DNA from: CAYLOC01 sp964385195 | GTDB lineage: Bacteria; Actinomycetota; Actinomycetes; Propionibacteriales; Nocardioidaceae | Length of the DNA: 29,038 bases | Reading direction: 5' to 3' | Assembly: GCA_964385195.1 (NCBI GenBank) | Contig: CAYLOC010000010.1 | Location: 1 to 29,038, forward strand | In this document: in pieces, positions 1 through 7,074 of the stretch | Position numbering within the stretch: position 1 is the first letter of the stretch | Layout: each line of letters opens with the position of its first letter | The notes under the pieces: generated by a model | The model's input: only the letters and a program-made list of their open reading frames with translations | Told to the model about the DNA's origin: nothing | The model's database searches: none | Position numbers and translations under genes: made by a program

Positions 1-839
1 ATCACGTCTCCGGCAAAGCGGCGCAGCGTATCCGGATCGTCGGTGCCCAGGACGAACGTGGACATGCCGTGCTCCAGTGCTAGCTCAGCGATCTGCTCCA
101 CCCAGTCCTCCGCAGTCCCTCGCAGGAACCCGGACCCGGTCCCGAACTGTCCGAAGATGTTGTAGATCCGGCGGATCTGCTCCGGCCCGCGCCCGGCGGC
201 GACGGCGGCGTCGTCGAGGCGGGCGTTGAGGTCGGGAAGCGCCGGTGGGTCGGCGTAACCCATGCTCGGCACCCACGCGTCAGCGAGCCGTCCGGTCACC
301 CGGAGCATCCGCGGCCCGTAGGCACCGAGCCAGATCGGGATGTCGTGGGCGGGCGCGGGTCCCGCGTGCAGCCCGTGTGCGCGGTAGTGCTCACCGTCGT
401 ACCGGAGTGTTCCGCCGGCCCAGAACTGCCGGATCACCGCAATGGCCTCGACCACTGCGTCCACCGCCTGCTTCGGGGTACGGCGTGGCCCGCCGGCTGC
501 GACGATCGCGTCCCAGAACGCTCCGGTCCCCAGGCCCAGTTCCACCCGGCCCCCGGTGAGCAGATCCAGGGTGGCCGCGGACTTGGCCAGCACCACCGGG
601 GGCCGTAACGGGAGGCTGGCGACGTTCGGTGCGAGCTTGACCGCATTGGTGCGGGCGCCGAGTACCGACAGCAGGGTCCAGGTATCACCGAACTTGGCCT
701 GGTAGGGGTGGTCCTGGACCGACACCAGGTCCAGCCCGAGCACCTCGGCGACTTGGACCATCTCCAGCACGTGGTCCAGCCCGTCGGCGCGCGGGGTCGG
801 GAAGAGGCCGAACTCCAGGTCATGCCCGTAGTCGGTCAT
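1..839 (-). CDS. LLM-class flavin/F420-dependent oxidoreductase (3' end off window)
   Basis: The reverse strand from an ATG at 839 is open to the window edge (279 codons). The product starts MTDYGHDLEFGLFPTP and holds features of the bacterial luciferase-like monooxygenase fold: an early strand ending GLFPTP, the VSVQDHPY segment, the LTGGRVELGLGTGAFWD segment, and a later PIWLGAYGPRML segment. Family members use FMN or F420 with a TIM barrel; in actinomycetes many are F420-dependent. The substrate is unknown. The ATG overlaps the stop of the upstream TPR gene (ATGA), so the two are translationally coupled and probably form an operon under the adjacent HxlR regulator. The C-terminus is missing only because the window ends. 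Confidence 0.88.
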   Translation of the reverse strand, partial: MTDYGHDLEFGLFPTPRADGLDHVLEMVQVAEVLGLDLVSVQDHPYQAKFGDTWTLLSVLGARTNAVKLAPNVASLPLRPPVVLAKSAATLDLLTGGRVELGLGTGAFWDAIVAAGGPRRTPKQAVDAVVEAIAVIRQFWAGGTLRYDGEHYRAHGLHAGPAPAHDIPIWLGAYGPRMLRVTGRLADAWVPSMGYADPPALPDLNARLDDAAVAAGRGPEQIRRIYNIFGQFGTGSGFLRGTAEDWVEQIAELALEHGMSTFVLGTDDPDTLRRFAGDV

Positions 840-1213
840 GCCGTCGGCTCCTGCTCGCGGTCCCCCAGCAGGGTGGTGCCGGGAGCGCCGAGCGCCGCGG
901 CGAGCCGCAACGCCTGGCCGGCCTCGGCGTGACGCGCCTGCCGCTGCAGCGACCGGTACAGCAGCAACGCGGCGTACGCGTCGGCCGGATCCTCGGCAAG
1001 CAGGTCGCGGGCGACCCGCTCGGCCGGGCCAAGGCGCGCGGAGTGGAAGTAGGCACGAGCCAGCAGCTCTCGGGCGTCTCGCAGCCCGTGCCGCACCCCG
1101 TCGGCGTCGGTGGCGACGTCGCTCAGCAGCTCCTCCAGCAGCCGGGCCGCGGCATAGTAGTCCCCTGCCGCGAAGACGACCTCGGCCCAGCGGAAGCGCT
1201 CGTAGAAGCCCAT
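836..1213 (-). CDS. Small TPR-repeat protein
   Basis: A 125-residue protein beginning MGFYERFRWAEVVFAAGDY. It consists of alternating amphipathic helices with tetratricopeptide spacing (for example GDYYAAARLLEELL and ARAYFHSARLGPAERVARDLLAEDP), ending in a short polar tail. The ATG at 1213 was chosen because AAGGAGAG lies just upstream on the minus strand; an open frame continues further upstream but crosses the regulator's promoter region. Its stop overlaps the start of the oxidoreductase gene. TPR proteins mediate protein contacts; the partner is unknown, though the oxidoreductase encoded by the coupled gene is the obvious candidate (inference). Confidence 0.8.
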   Translation of the reverse strand: MGFYERFRWAEVVFAAGDYYAAARLLEELLSDVATDADGVRHGLRDARELLARAYFHSARLGPAERVARDLLAEDPADAYAALLLYRSLQRQARHAEAGQALRLAAALGAPGTTLLGDREQEPTA

Positions 1214-1239
1214 GTGCCTCTCCTTACTCAGACAACAAT

Positions 1240-1264
1240 GGTTACTATAATGTTCAAAGTAACC
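1240..1264. promoter_or_regulatory. Inverted-repeat operator with embedded -10 between divergent genes
   Basis: The arms GGTTACT (1240-1246) and AGTAACC (1258-1264) are perfectly complementary and separated by 11 bp. A TATAAT hexamer (1246-1251) sits inside on the plus strand. The site lies in the 70-bp gap between the HxlR gene (plus) and the TPR/oxidoreductase operon (minus). HxlR dimers bind such interrupted palindromes in divergent promoters, so autoregulation plus control of the operon is the natural reading (inference). Confidence 0.6.
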
Positions 1265-1283
1265 GTGGTATTCCAGGAGCGAT

Positions 1284-1604
1284 GTGACCGACCCGTGTGA
1301 ACCGTTCGAGGCCGCGATGCGGCTGCTCGGCCGACGGTGGGCGGCCGGGGTCGTCCGCGCGATGTTAGCGGGCGCCAGCCGTTTCGGCGAGATCCGCGCG
1401 GCCCTGCCCGGCATCACCGACGCGGTCCTCAGCACCCGGTTGCGGGAGTTGTGCGCTCATGGCCTGGCGACCCGGGAGGTGGCACCGACCTCACCGGTCC
1501 AGGTGCACTACCGGCTCACCCCGGCCGGACGAGACCTGCGGCCCGTCCTGCGAGAAGTGGAGCGCTACGGCAACAAGCACGAGGCCCTGCTCCAGGACCT
1601 CTAG
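1284..1604 (+). CDS. HxlR-family winged-helix transcriptional regulator
   Basis: A 106-residue protein covering one HxlR winged-helix domain: an N-terminal Cys at residue 5 (PCEPFEAAMRLLGRRWAAGVV), the recognition region SRFGEIRAALPGITDAVLSTRLREL, and the wing HYRLTPAGRDLRPVL. The start is GTG at 1284 preceded by AGGAG at 1275-1279; the ATG two bases earlier is out of frame and meets a stop at once. The N-terminal Cys position is the one used for thiol or electrophile sensing in characterised relatives, so redox or aldehyde sensing is possible but not shown. It is transcribed divergently from the oxidoreductase operon and is probably its local regulator. Confidence 0.9.
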   Translation: MTDPCEPFEAAMRLLGRRWAAGVVRAMLAGASRFGEIRAALPGITDAVLSTRLRELCAHGLATREVAPTSPVQVHYRLTPAGRDLRPVLREVERYGNKHEALLQDL

Positions 1605-1643
1605 CGGAACGGCACCCTTCGGGTGTAGGCGATCTCCGCGGAG

Positions 1644-2246
1644 CTAACCCGCGTCGCCGTGGGTGGCGTCGGCGGCGGCGACCGCGCGCTCGAACCGCCG
1701 GTCCGGCACGAGCCACATCAACGCCACCACGACGTACAACGCCAGCGAGATCCAGACGGCGACCCACGCCAGCGCGATCCCGGCGATGTAGAGCACCGGC
1801 GACACGCGCCCTTTGACGTCGTGACCGACCGCGCGGCGTACGACGGCTTCGGGCCCCTCGGCGCGGAACACGGCCTGTTGCATCACGTACCACGCCACCG
1901 CACACAGCAACAGGTCGATCCCATAGACCGCGACCGGCACCGTGGCCACGTCGCTGCGGTCCATCCACGCGGTGGTGAACGGGATCAGCGACAACCAGAA
2001 CATCAGGTGCAGGTTCGCCCACAACACGACACCGCGGATCCGCGGCACCAGATGGAAGAAGTGGTGGTGGTTGTTCCAGTAGATGCCGACGAACACAAAG
2101 CTGAGCACGTAGGTCAGCAGGGCCGGTGCCGCGTCGCTCAGCGCATCCCAGGAAGTCCCTTCGGGGATGTCGAGCTCCAGCACCATGACGGTGATGACGA
2201 TGGCCAGCAGACCATCGCTGAACGCTTCGAGCCGCCCGGTGTTCAC
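1644..2246 (-). CDS. TMEM175-family (DUF1211) membrane protein, putative potassium channel
   Basis: A protein of about 200 residues with six predicted membrane helices. It opens with the family motif R-x-E-A-F-S-D-G (residues about 5-12), followed by LLAIVITVMVLEL, and the second part has NLHLMFWLSLIPFTTAWM. TMEM175 proteins form K+-selective pores through tetramers. The start is uncertain: GTG at 2246 puts the RxxxFSD motif at the usual distance from the N-terminus, but the ribosome site is weak, and the frame is open upstream to an ATG at 2345. It stands alone on the minus strand, downstream of the small membrane protein gene and separated from it by a GC-rich hairpin. Confidence 0.82.
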   Translation of the reverse strand: MNTGRLEAFSDGLLAIVITVMVLELDIPEGTSWDALSDAAPALLTYVLSFVFVGIYWNNHHHFFHLVPRIRGVVLWANLHLMFWLSLIPFTTAWMDRSDVATVPVAVYGIDLLLCAVAWYVMQQAVFRAEGPEAVVRRAVGHDVKGRVSPVLYIAGIALAWVAVWISLALYVVVALMWLVPDRRFERAVAAADATHGDAG

Positions 2247-2347
2247 CCCCGCATGGTGCGGGATCACGCCGTCGATCGGGCCACGACACGCCGGGTAGCC
2301 AGGACAAATCAGGCTGCTACCGCGCGCGCCCGCAGCGTGAACCACGG

Positions 2348-2379
2348 GACCCCCGCCCCCGGAGGGCCCGGGCGGGGTC
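2348..2379 (-). terminator. GC-rich hairpin after the small membrane protein gene
   Basis: GACCCCCGCCC (2348-2358) pairs with GGGCGGGGTC (2370-2379) with one bulged base and an 11-nt loop. On the minus strand it starts at the stop codon of the gene ending at 2378. No T-run follows, so intrinsic termination is not certain. It would separate mca and its partner from the TMEM175 gene. Confidence 0.35.
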
Positions 2380-2629
2380 AGCGAGCCGGTGGGCCGCCGG
2401 TGGCGTCAGGGTCGTCGTCGGGCGAGTCGCCGGCGCGCTCCTCCCGGTCGGCCTGCTCCAGCTCGTGCCGGTAGGGGACCTTGATCTTCTTCAGCCGGGA
2501 GTTCATGTTCCACACCAGCAGGAACGTCGCGACCAGCAACAGGACCAGGACGATCAGCCCGACCCAGCCCGCCTTCACCTGGCTGGGGGCGGGAGCAGCC
2601 AGCGCCCCGGCCAGCAACCACTGCGTCAT
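2378..2629 (-). CDS. Small single-pass membrane protein linked to mca
   Basis: An 83-residue protein with one membrane helix (GWVGLIVLVLLLVATFLLVW, about residues 21-40) and then a charged cytoplasmic tail rich in Asp, Glu and Arg. Its ATG overlaps the mca stop (ATGA at 2626-2629), so translation is coupled. In mycobacteria a similar small membrane protein follows mca, which supports the assignment as a conserved neighbour (recalled synteny). The tail segment LKKIKVPYRHELEQADREE is probably helical. The function is unknown; an assembly or membrane-tethering role for the detoxification enzyme is only a guess. Confidence 0.8.
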   Translation of the reverse strand: MTQWLLAGALAAPAPSQVKAGWVGLIVLVLLLVATFLLVWNMNSRLKKIKVPYRHELEQADREERAGDSPDDDPDATGGPPAR

Positions 2630-3534
2630 GCCTCTATGCTCTCTCGCCGCCCGTCATAGTCCAATGCCAGGTCGCGAATACCGGCAAAAAGGTCGTCCTC
2701 AGGAAGCTCGGAGGGCACCACCGACTCCGCCAGTTCGTAGTCTTCGGTGGGCCACGCCTGCTGGTGCACCTCCAGCGGGATCGCGAACCAGTGCCCGTTC
2801 GGGTCGATCTGGGTGGCGTGCGCCAGGAGTGCCTGGTCCCGGACGGGAAAGTAGTCCGCGCATGGCACCCGCGTGGTCACCCGGCGGTCGTGCTCGGGGT
2901 CGGCCTTCCACTTCTCCAGCCGCTCGGCGTACGGCGACTCCTCGCCGCGGGCCAGCATCGCCTCGTGCAGCGCGACGGTGCGCTCCCGGTTGAAGGAGTG
3001 GTGGTAGTACAGCTTCAGCGGCTGCCATGGTTCCCCCGCCTCCGGGTACGCCGAGGGGTCCCCGGCCGTACGCCAGGCGTGCATGGTGACGCGGTGGCAC
3101 ATGACGTGGTCCGGATGGGGGTAGCCTCCCTTCTCGTCGTACGTGGTCAGCACGTGCGGGCGCACGGAGCGCACCAACCGCACCAGGGGGCGGGCAGCGT
3201 CGGCCACCGACATCGCGGCGAAGCAGCCCTCCGGCAGCGGTGGCGGCGGGTCGCCTTCGGGCCAGCCGGAGTCCACCCACCCCAGCCACTCCTGCTGTAC
3301 GCCGAGGATGGCGCGGGCCCGGTCCATCTCCTGCCGGCGGATCGCGCTGATGTTCGTCAACACGTCCGGCCGGTCCATGTTGGGATTCAGGATCGACCCG
3401 CGTTCCCCACCCGTGCACGTGACGACATGCACCTCGACGCCTTCGGCCACGTACTTCGCCGTACTGGCCGCCCCCTTGCTGGACTCGTCGTCGGGGTGGG
3501 CGTGGACGTGCATCAGCCGAAGATCCTGGCTCAC
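2626..3534 (-). CDS. mca: Mycothiol S-conjugate amidase
   Basis: A 302-residue LmbE/PIG-L-type zinc deacetylase. It hydrolyses mycothiol S-conjugates so that the mercapturate can be exported, and it works in the cytoplasm in the actinobacterial thiol-detoxification pathway. The motif HAHPDDE (His13, Asp16) and a second motif YPHPDH (His143) supply the zinc ligands and catalytic acid; TCTGGERGS and the W-rich LGWVDSGWPEGD segment are typical of Mca. Length and sequence fit Mca rather than the related MshB, although the two are close paralogues. The start is GTG at 3534 with AGGAGAG upstream; an in-frame ATG at 3675 would cross into the divergent gene's ribosome site. It is coupled to the small membrane protein downstream. 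Confidence 0.93.
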   Translation of the reverse strand: MSQDLRLMHVHAHPDDESSKGAASTAKYVAEGVEVHVVTCTGGERGSILNPNMDRPDVLTNISAIRRQEMDRARAILGVQQEWLGWVDSGWPEGDPPPPLPEGCFAAMSVADAARPLVRLVRSVRPHVLTTYDEKGGYPHPDHVMCHRVTMHAWRTAGDPSAYPEAGEPWQPLKLYYHHSFNRERTVALHEAMLARGEESPYAERLEKWKADPEHDRRVTTRVPCADYFPVRDQALLAHATQIDPNGHWFAIPLEVHQQAWPTEDYELAESVVPSELPEDDLFAGIRDLALDYDGRRESIEA

Positions 3535-3676
3535 CGTCTCTCCTGTCACGCGTTCGCTGCCGGCGGTTCGGTCCGACCGGCCCGTCCGGCGCGGTCGTGG
3601 ACCACCAGAGACAATGGTGACTGACCCGGTCCGAAGCCGACACACCAGCCCAGCAATCCGTGCAGGAGCCGCCACC

Positions 3677-4111
3677 GTGAGCGCATCTGAGCCCTCCGCC
3701 CCAGACGGCGGCCCAGGAGACGCTCACCACCGGTTACACCAGCGCTACGGACGACCGTCCCGCCGCGGACACCGGACCCGCCTGACGGTCGTCGTGGTCG
3801 CCGCCATCGTTCTCGCCGCGTGGGCGGTCTGGGCCGGCTGGTCCCATTCCCGCCCCCAGCTCCGGGGGGAGCTGCGCGCGTTCCAGGTCGTGTCGGCACA
3901 CCGCATCGAGGTACACATCGCGGTTTTTCGTCCGGACGGCTCCGCCGTGGCCTGTACAGTAGAGGCACTGGCCACCGACCACAGTTCGGTGGGTGAAGAA
4001 GTGTGGCGATTACCCAAGGGTAATTCGGGCACCTTCCCGTTGGCGGGGACGATACGCACGACCAGGGAAGCCACGAGCGCCGATGTGGTCGGCTGTCACG
4101 CGATCTCCTAG
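3677..4111 (+). CDS. DUF4307 membrane protein
   Basis: A 144-residue protein with a basic cytoplasmic N-terminus (RYGRPSRRGHRTR), one membrane helix (LTVVVVAAIVLAAWAVWAGW, about residues 36-55), and a small exported beta-rich domain containing two cysteines (VACTVEAL and VVGCHAIS) that could form a disulfide. This is the layout of DUF4307 proteins, which sit between greA and mca in actinomycetes. The start is GTG at 3677 with AGGAG at 3664-3668. It is divergent from mca (142-bp gap, no clear consensus promoter seen) and lies 111 bp upstream of greA on the same strand. The biochemical role is unknown. Confidence 0.85.
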   Translation: MSASEPSAPDGGPGDAHHRLHQRYGRPSRRGHRTRLTVVVVAAIVLAAWAVWAGWSHSRPQLRGELRAFQVVSAHRIEVHIAVFRPDGSAVACTVEALATDHSSVGEEVWRLPKGNSGTFPLAGTIRTTREATSADVVGCHAIS

Positions 4112-4222
4112 CCGTCCGCGGCGGCTAAGATTGTTCGTGACCAGCGGTCCTTGATAGCCTCGTCTCTTCCCTACTGGAGACGCATGTACCCCCGCGTGTC
4201 CACAAGCAAGGAGAAAGTAGCC

Positions 4223-4732
4223 GTGACACAGCAGCCCACGACCGAGAACGCGATCTGGCTGACGCAGGAGGCCTATGACCGGCTTGCAGCGGAGCTGGAG
4301 CACCTCAAGGGACCTGCTCGCACCGAGATCTCGCAACGCATCGCCGAAGCGCGCGAGGAGGGCGACCTCCGGGAGAACGGCGGCTACCATGCCGCCCGCG
4401 AGGAGCAGGGCAAGATGGAGTCACGGATCGTCCAGCTGGAGGACATGCTCGGCCGTGCCCGCGTCGGCGAGACCCCGGAGGACGACGGAATCGTCGAGGC
4501 CGGGATGCTGGTGACGGTCTCCTTCGGCGGCGACGACACCGAGACGTTCCTGCTGGGCGCGCGGGAGGTGCTGTCCTTGGACCCCAGCGTGGATGTCAGC
4601 GTCTACTCCCCGCAGTCCCCGCTGGGTCAGGCGATCCTGGGCAAGAAGCCGGGGGACAGCGCCACCTACACCGCACCGAACGGTAAGGGCATCACGGTCA
4701 AGGTGGTCTCCGCCAAACCCTTCGGATCCTGA
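4223..4732 (+). CDS. greA: Transcription elongation factor GreA
   Basis: A 169-residue protein with the two GreA parts. The N-terminal antiparallel coiled coil (about residues 10-80) carries the acidic tip segment EEGDLRENGGYHAAREEQ, whose Asp and Glu coordinate the second catalytic metal of RNA polymerase. The C-terminal FKBP-like domain ends SPLGQAILGKKPGDSATYTA. It restarts backtracked polymerase by stimulating transcript cleavage. The start is GTG at 4223 with AAGGAG about 9 bases upstream; the in-frame ATGs at 4151 and 4184 lack a good ribosome site. The leader contains a short hairpin (CGTCTC 4161-4166 with GAGACG 4177-4182). It ends 18 bp before the convergent ilvA gene. Confidence 0.95.
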   Translation: MTQQPTTENAIWLTQEAYDRLAAELEHLKGPARTEISQRIAEAREEGDLRENGGYHAAREEQGKMESRIVQLEDMLGRARVGETPEDDGIVEAGMLVTVSFGGDDTETFLLGAREVLSLDPSVDVSVYSPQSPLGQAILGKKPGDSATYTAPNGKGITVKVVSAKPFGS

Positions 4733-4750
4733 CCGGCGCCGGCCGGCTGC

Positions 4751-5959
4751 CTACCCGACATCGACGTCGTACCCGTCGTCGTGGAGCCGCTGCAACACCC
4801 GTTCCCGGTGCTCGGCGCCGCGTGTCTCCAGCTGGAGCTTGACCTCGACCTGGTCCAGTGACAGGCGTGCAGACGTGCGTTCGTGCACCACGTCCAGCAC
4901 GTTCGCGTCCGCCTCGCCGAGACGGGTGAGCAGACGTGCCAGCCCGCCGGGATGGTCCGGGATCCGGCAGCGCAGCGCCAGGTACCGTCCCTGCGCGGCC
5001 ATCCCGTGGCGGATCACCCGCATCAGCAGTAACGGGTCGATGTTGCCACCGGACAGCACCGCGACCACCGGCCCGTCGAACTCGTCGGGGTGGTCCATCA
5101 GCGCGGCGACCGCGGCGGCGCCGGCCGGCTCGACGACCATCTTGGCGCGTTCCAGCAGGGCCAGGACCGCACGGGACAGCGACTCCTCCGAGACGGTGCG
5201 CACCTGGTCGACGTACCGCTGGATCGCGGCGAAAGGCACCTCCCCCGGGCAGCCGACCGCGATGCCGTCGGCCATGGTCGCCATCCGCTCCAGCGGCACC
5301 GGGTGCCCTGCCCGCAGCGACTCGGGGTACGCCGCTGCCGCGCCGGCCTGCACTCCGACCACACGGACGTCGGGGCGGGACTCCTTGATGGCGGTGGCGA
5401 TCCCGGCCAGGAACCCGCCGCCGCCGGTGGGAACCAGCACGGTCTGTACGTCCGGGACCTGCTCCAGGATCTCCAGCCCACAGGTGCCCTGGCCGGCAAC
5501 GATGTCGGGGTGGTCGAACGGATGGATCAGCACCGCGTGCTGGTCCCGCTCGAAGTCGCGCGCTGCGCTGAGGCATTCGTCGATCGTGCTGCCGCAGAAG
5601 GTGACGTCAGCTCCGTAGCCGCGGGTCGCCCGCTCCTTGGGGATCGGGGCGCCGTTCGGCATGAAGACGGTGGACTTGATCCCGAGAAGGGACGCGGCCA
5701 GCGCGACGCCCTGCGCGTGGTTGCCGGCGCTGGCGGCCACGACACCGCCGGCACGTTCGTCCTCCCCCAGGCGGGAGATGCGCAGGTAGGCACCGCGGAT
5801 CTTGAACGAACCGGTGCGCTGGAGGTTCTCGCACTTCAAGAAGACCTGCTGGTTGGCCACTGTCGACAGCCACCGGGACTCCTCCATGGGCGTGATGACG
5901 GCGGTGCCGGTCAGGACCGAGCGGGCAGCCTCGATGTCGGCCAGCGTGACGGGATCCAT
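4751..5959 (-). CDS. ilvA: Threonine ammonia-lyase (threonine dehydratase), short ACT form
   Basis: A 402-residue PLP enzyme that deaminates threonine to 2-oxobutanoate, the first step toward isoleucine. The PLP lysine is Lys53 in the motif NLQRTGSFKIRGA; the phosphate-binding loop is PTGGGGFLAG; SAGNHAQGVA is the substrate loop. A single C-terminal ACT domain follows (from about residue 325, ALRCRIPDHPGGLARLL). This single-ACT form can be biosynthetic or catabolic, so allosteric control by isoleucine is not certain. The start is ATG at 5959; longer in-frame starts would run into the 22-bp repeat array upstream. The ribosome site is weak (GGGGG). Confidence 0.93.
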   Translation of the reverse strand: MDPVTLADIEAARSVLTGTAVITPMEESRWLSTVANQQVFLKCENLQRTGSFKIRGAYLRISRLGEDERAGGVVAASAGNHAQGVALAASLLGIKSTVFMPNGAPIPKERATRGYGADVTFCGSTIDECLSAARDFERDQHAVLIHPFDHPDIVAGQGTCGLEILEQVPDVQTVLVPTGGGGFLAGIATAIKESRPDVRVVGVQAGAAAAYPESLRAGHPVPLERMATMADGIAVGCPGEVPFAAIQRYVDQVRTVSEESLSRAVLALLERAKMVVEPAGAAAVAALMDHPDEFDGPVVAVLSGGNIDPLLLMRVIRHGMAAQGRYLALRCRIPDHPGGLARLLTRLGEADANVLDVVHERTSARLSLDQVEVKLQLETRGAEHRERVLQRLHDDGYDVDVG

Positions 5960-5982
5960 ACGCGCGACTCTACGACCCCCCG

Positions 5983-6070
5983 CGACCCGCCAATCTTCCC
6001 CCGCCGAGCCGTCAATCTTCCCCCTGCGGCCCGTCAACCTTCCCCCTGCGGCCCGTCAAGGTTGCACCCC
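5983..6070 (+). repeat. Left array: four tandem 22-bp repeats
   Basis: Four units in exact 22-bp register: 5983-6004, 6005-6026, 6027-6048, 6049-6070. The core is CGnCCCGTCAAnCTTCCCCC, with the GTCAA/GCCAA element at 5989, 6011, 6033 and 6055. Units 2 and 3 differ at only three positions; unit 4 is nearest to the gene and diverges to GGTTGCACCCC, resembling the right-hand units. The array begins 24 bp upstream of the ilvA start codon, so it may also lie in the ilvA leader. Confidence 0.85.
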
Positions 6071-6119
6071 CTGTGGATGACCGCCGCGGCGGATTCCGGA
6101 AAAGCACGAAGATGTCCGG

Positions 6120-7022
6120 ATGCACTCACCGTTTCAGCAACTCCTCACCGGGCCGTTCACCCGCAAGCAGGCCGAGACCGCCGGTATCTCCCGCAAACGT
6201 CTCGCCACGATGGTGCGGGACCGGACGGTACGAACCGTGCTCTACGACGTCTACGCATCAGCAGACCTTCTGGACACCGTCGAGGTACGAGTACAGGCAG
6301 CCGGTCTCGTCGTCCGGCCATGGGTGGTGGTCGTCGACCGCACCGCCGCCTGGCTCCATGGCGTGGACGTCTTCGACTACCGCGAGCTGGAGATCCTCCC
6401 TCCGGTAGAGACGTGTGTGCATCCCGGTCGGCCGCGCGTACGCCGACGCAACTGCCGAGGAGGAGAGCGTGACCTCGCCGAGCGCGACATCCAACGTATC
6501 GGCGACCTGTGGGTGACCACGCCCTTGCGGACCGCCCTGGACCTCGGGTGTGCTCTCAGTCGGCGCAGCGCGTTGGCGTGCCTCGACGCGTTCTTGCGCT
6601 TGGGGTGCTTCCAACCGCAAGACCTGCGGCGGGAACTCCCGCGGTACCGCGGCCGTCGAGGCGTCGTTCAACTGCGCGAACTCGTCATGCTCGCCGACGC
6701 CGGGGCCGAATCGTCAGGTGAGTCCTGGACCCGCCTGTGCATCATCGATGCCGGCCTGCCCCCGCCGTACACCCAATGGCCGATCGAGGCGGACGGTCGT
6801 ACGATCTTCCGACTGGATCTCGCCTACCCACGGCACCGGGTGTGTGTGGAGTACGACGGGGAGGAGTTCCACTCCTCAGCGGAGGCGCGGCAACATGACG
6901 AGGCCCGTCGCCAGTGGCTCCGCGATCATGGGTGGACCGTCATCGTCGTAGGCAAACACGACTTCGACGCCACGTCGGTCAGCCGCTGGACCAAGGAACT
7001 GGCGGTCGCCTTGGGCCAGTGA
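6120..7022 (+). CDS. AbiEi-type antitoxin-domain protein with C-terminal DUF559 (Vsr-like) nuclease fold
   Basis: A 300-residue protein. The N-terminus (about residues 10-46, FTRKQAETAGISRKRLATMV through the LYDVYA strand) is the winged-helix domain found in AbiEi antitoxins. The C-terminus (about residues 200-285) is a DUF559/very-short-patch-repair-like PD-(D/E)XK fold: RLDLAYP (Asp233), VEYDGEEFH (Glu244, Asp246, His251), then a DEARRQWLRDHGW helix. Such proteins are frequent and multi-copy in actinomycetes; their function is not established, and no cognate AbiEii toxin lies next to it here. The start is ATG at 6120. Its stop codon directly abuts the right repeat array, and the whole unit sits on the opposite strand to both neighbours. 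Confidence 0.82.
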   Translation: MHSPFQQLLTGPFTRKQAETAGISRKRLATMVRDRTVRTVLYDVYASADLLDTVEVRVQAAGLVVRPWVVVVDRTAAWLHGVDVFDYRELEILPPVETCVHPGRPRVRRRNCRGGERDLAERDIQRIGDLWVTTPLRTALDLGCALSRRSALACLDAFLRLGCFQPQDLRRELPRYRGRRGVVQLRELVMLADAGAESSGESWTRLCIIDAGLPPPYTQWPIEADGRTIFRLDLAYPRHRVCVEYDGEEFHSSAEARQHDEARRQWLRDHGWTVIVVGKHDFDATSVSRWTKELAVALGQ

Positions 7023-7066
7023 CGGGTGCAAGTTTGGCGGCTCACAGGCGCAAGTTTGACGGGTCG
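7023..7066 (-). repeat. Right array: two 22-bp repeats, inverted relative to the left array
   Basis: Units 7045-7066 and 7023-7044, read on the minus strand, are CGACCCGTCAAACTTGCGCCTG-like and TGAGCCGCCAAACTTGCACC-like. They have the same length and the same CCGTCAA/CCGCCAA core as the left array, especially its unit 4. The array starts one base after the DUF559 gene's stop and ends 8 bp before the cystathionine gamma-synthase stop. Confidence 0.8.
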
Positions 7067-7074
7067 CGCGAGGG

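Noticed and set aside
3143..3676. N-terminal extension of the DUF4307 protein
   Set aside because: It overlaps mca on the other strand; the GTG at 3677 has a clear AGGAG site and gives the expected short cytoplasmic N-terminus.
5983..6070. CRISPR-like direct repeats
   Set aside because: The 22-bp units are head-to-tail with no spacers, and similar units occur inverted at 7023-7066; no cas genes are near.
5090..6472. Long plus-strand open frame across ilvA
   Set aside because: It is antisense to a well-recognised threonine dehydratase and its product is low-complexity; it reflects codon bias in GC-rich DNA.
6120..7022. Complete AbiE toxin–antitoxin pair
   Set aside because: Only the AbiEi-like domain is present; no AbiEii nucleotidyltransferase gene lies beside it, and the C-terminus is DUF559.
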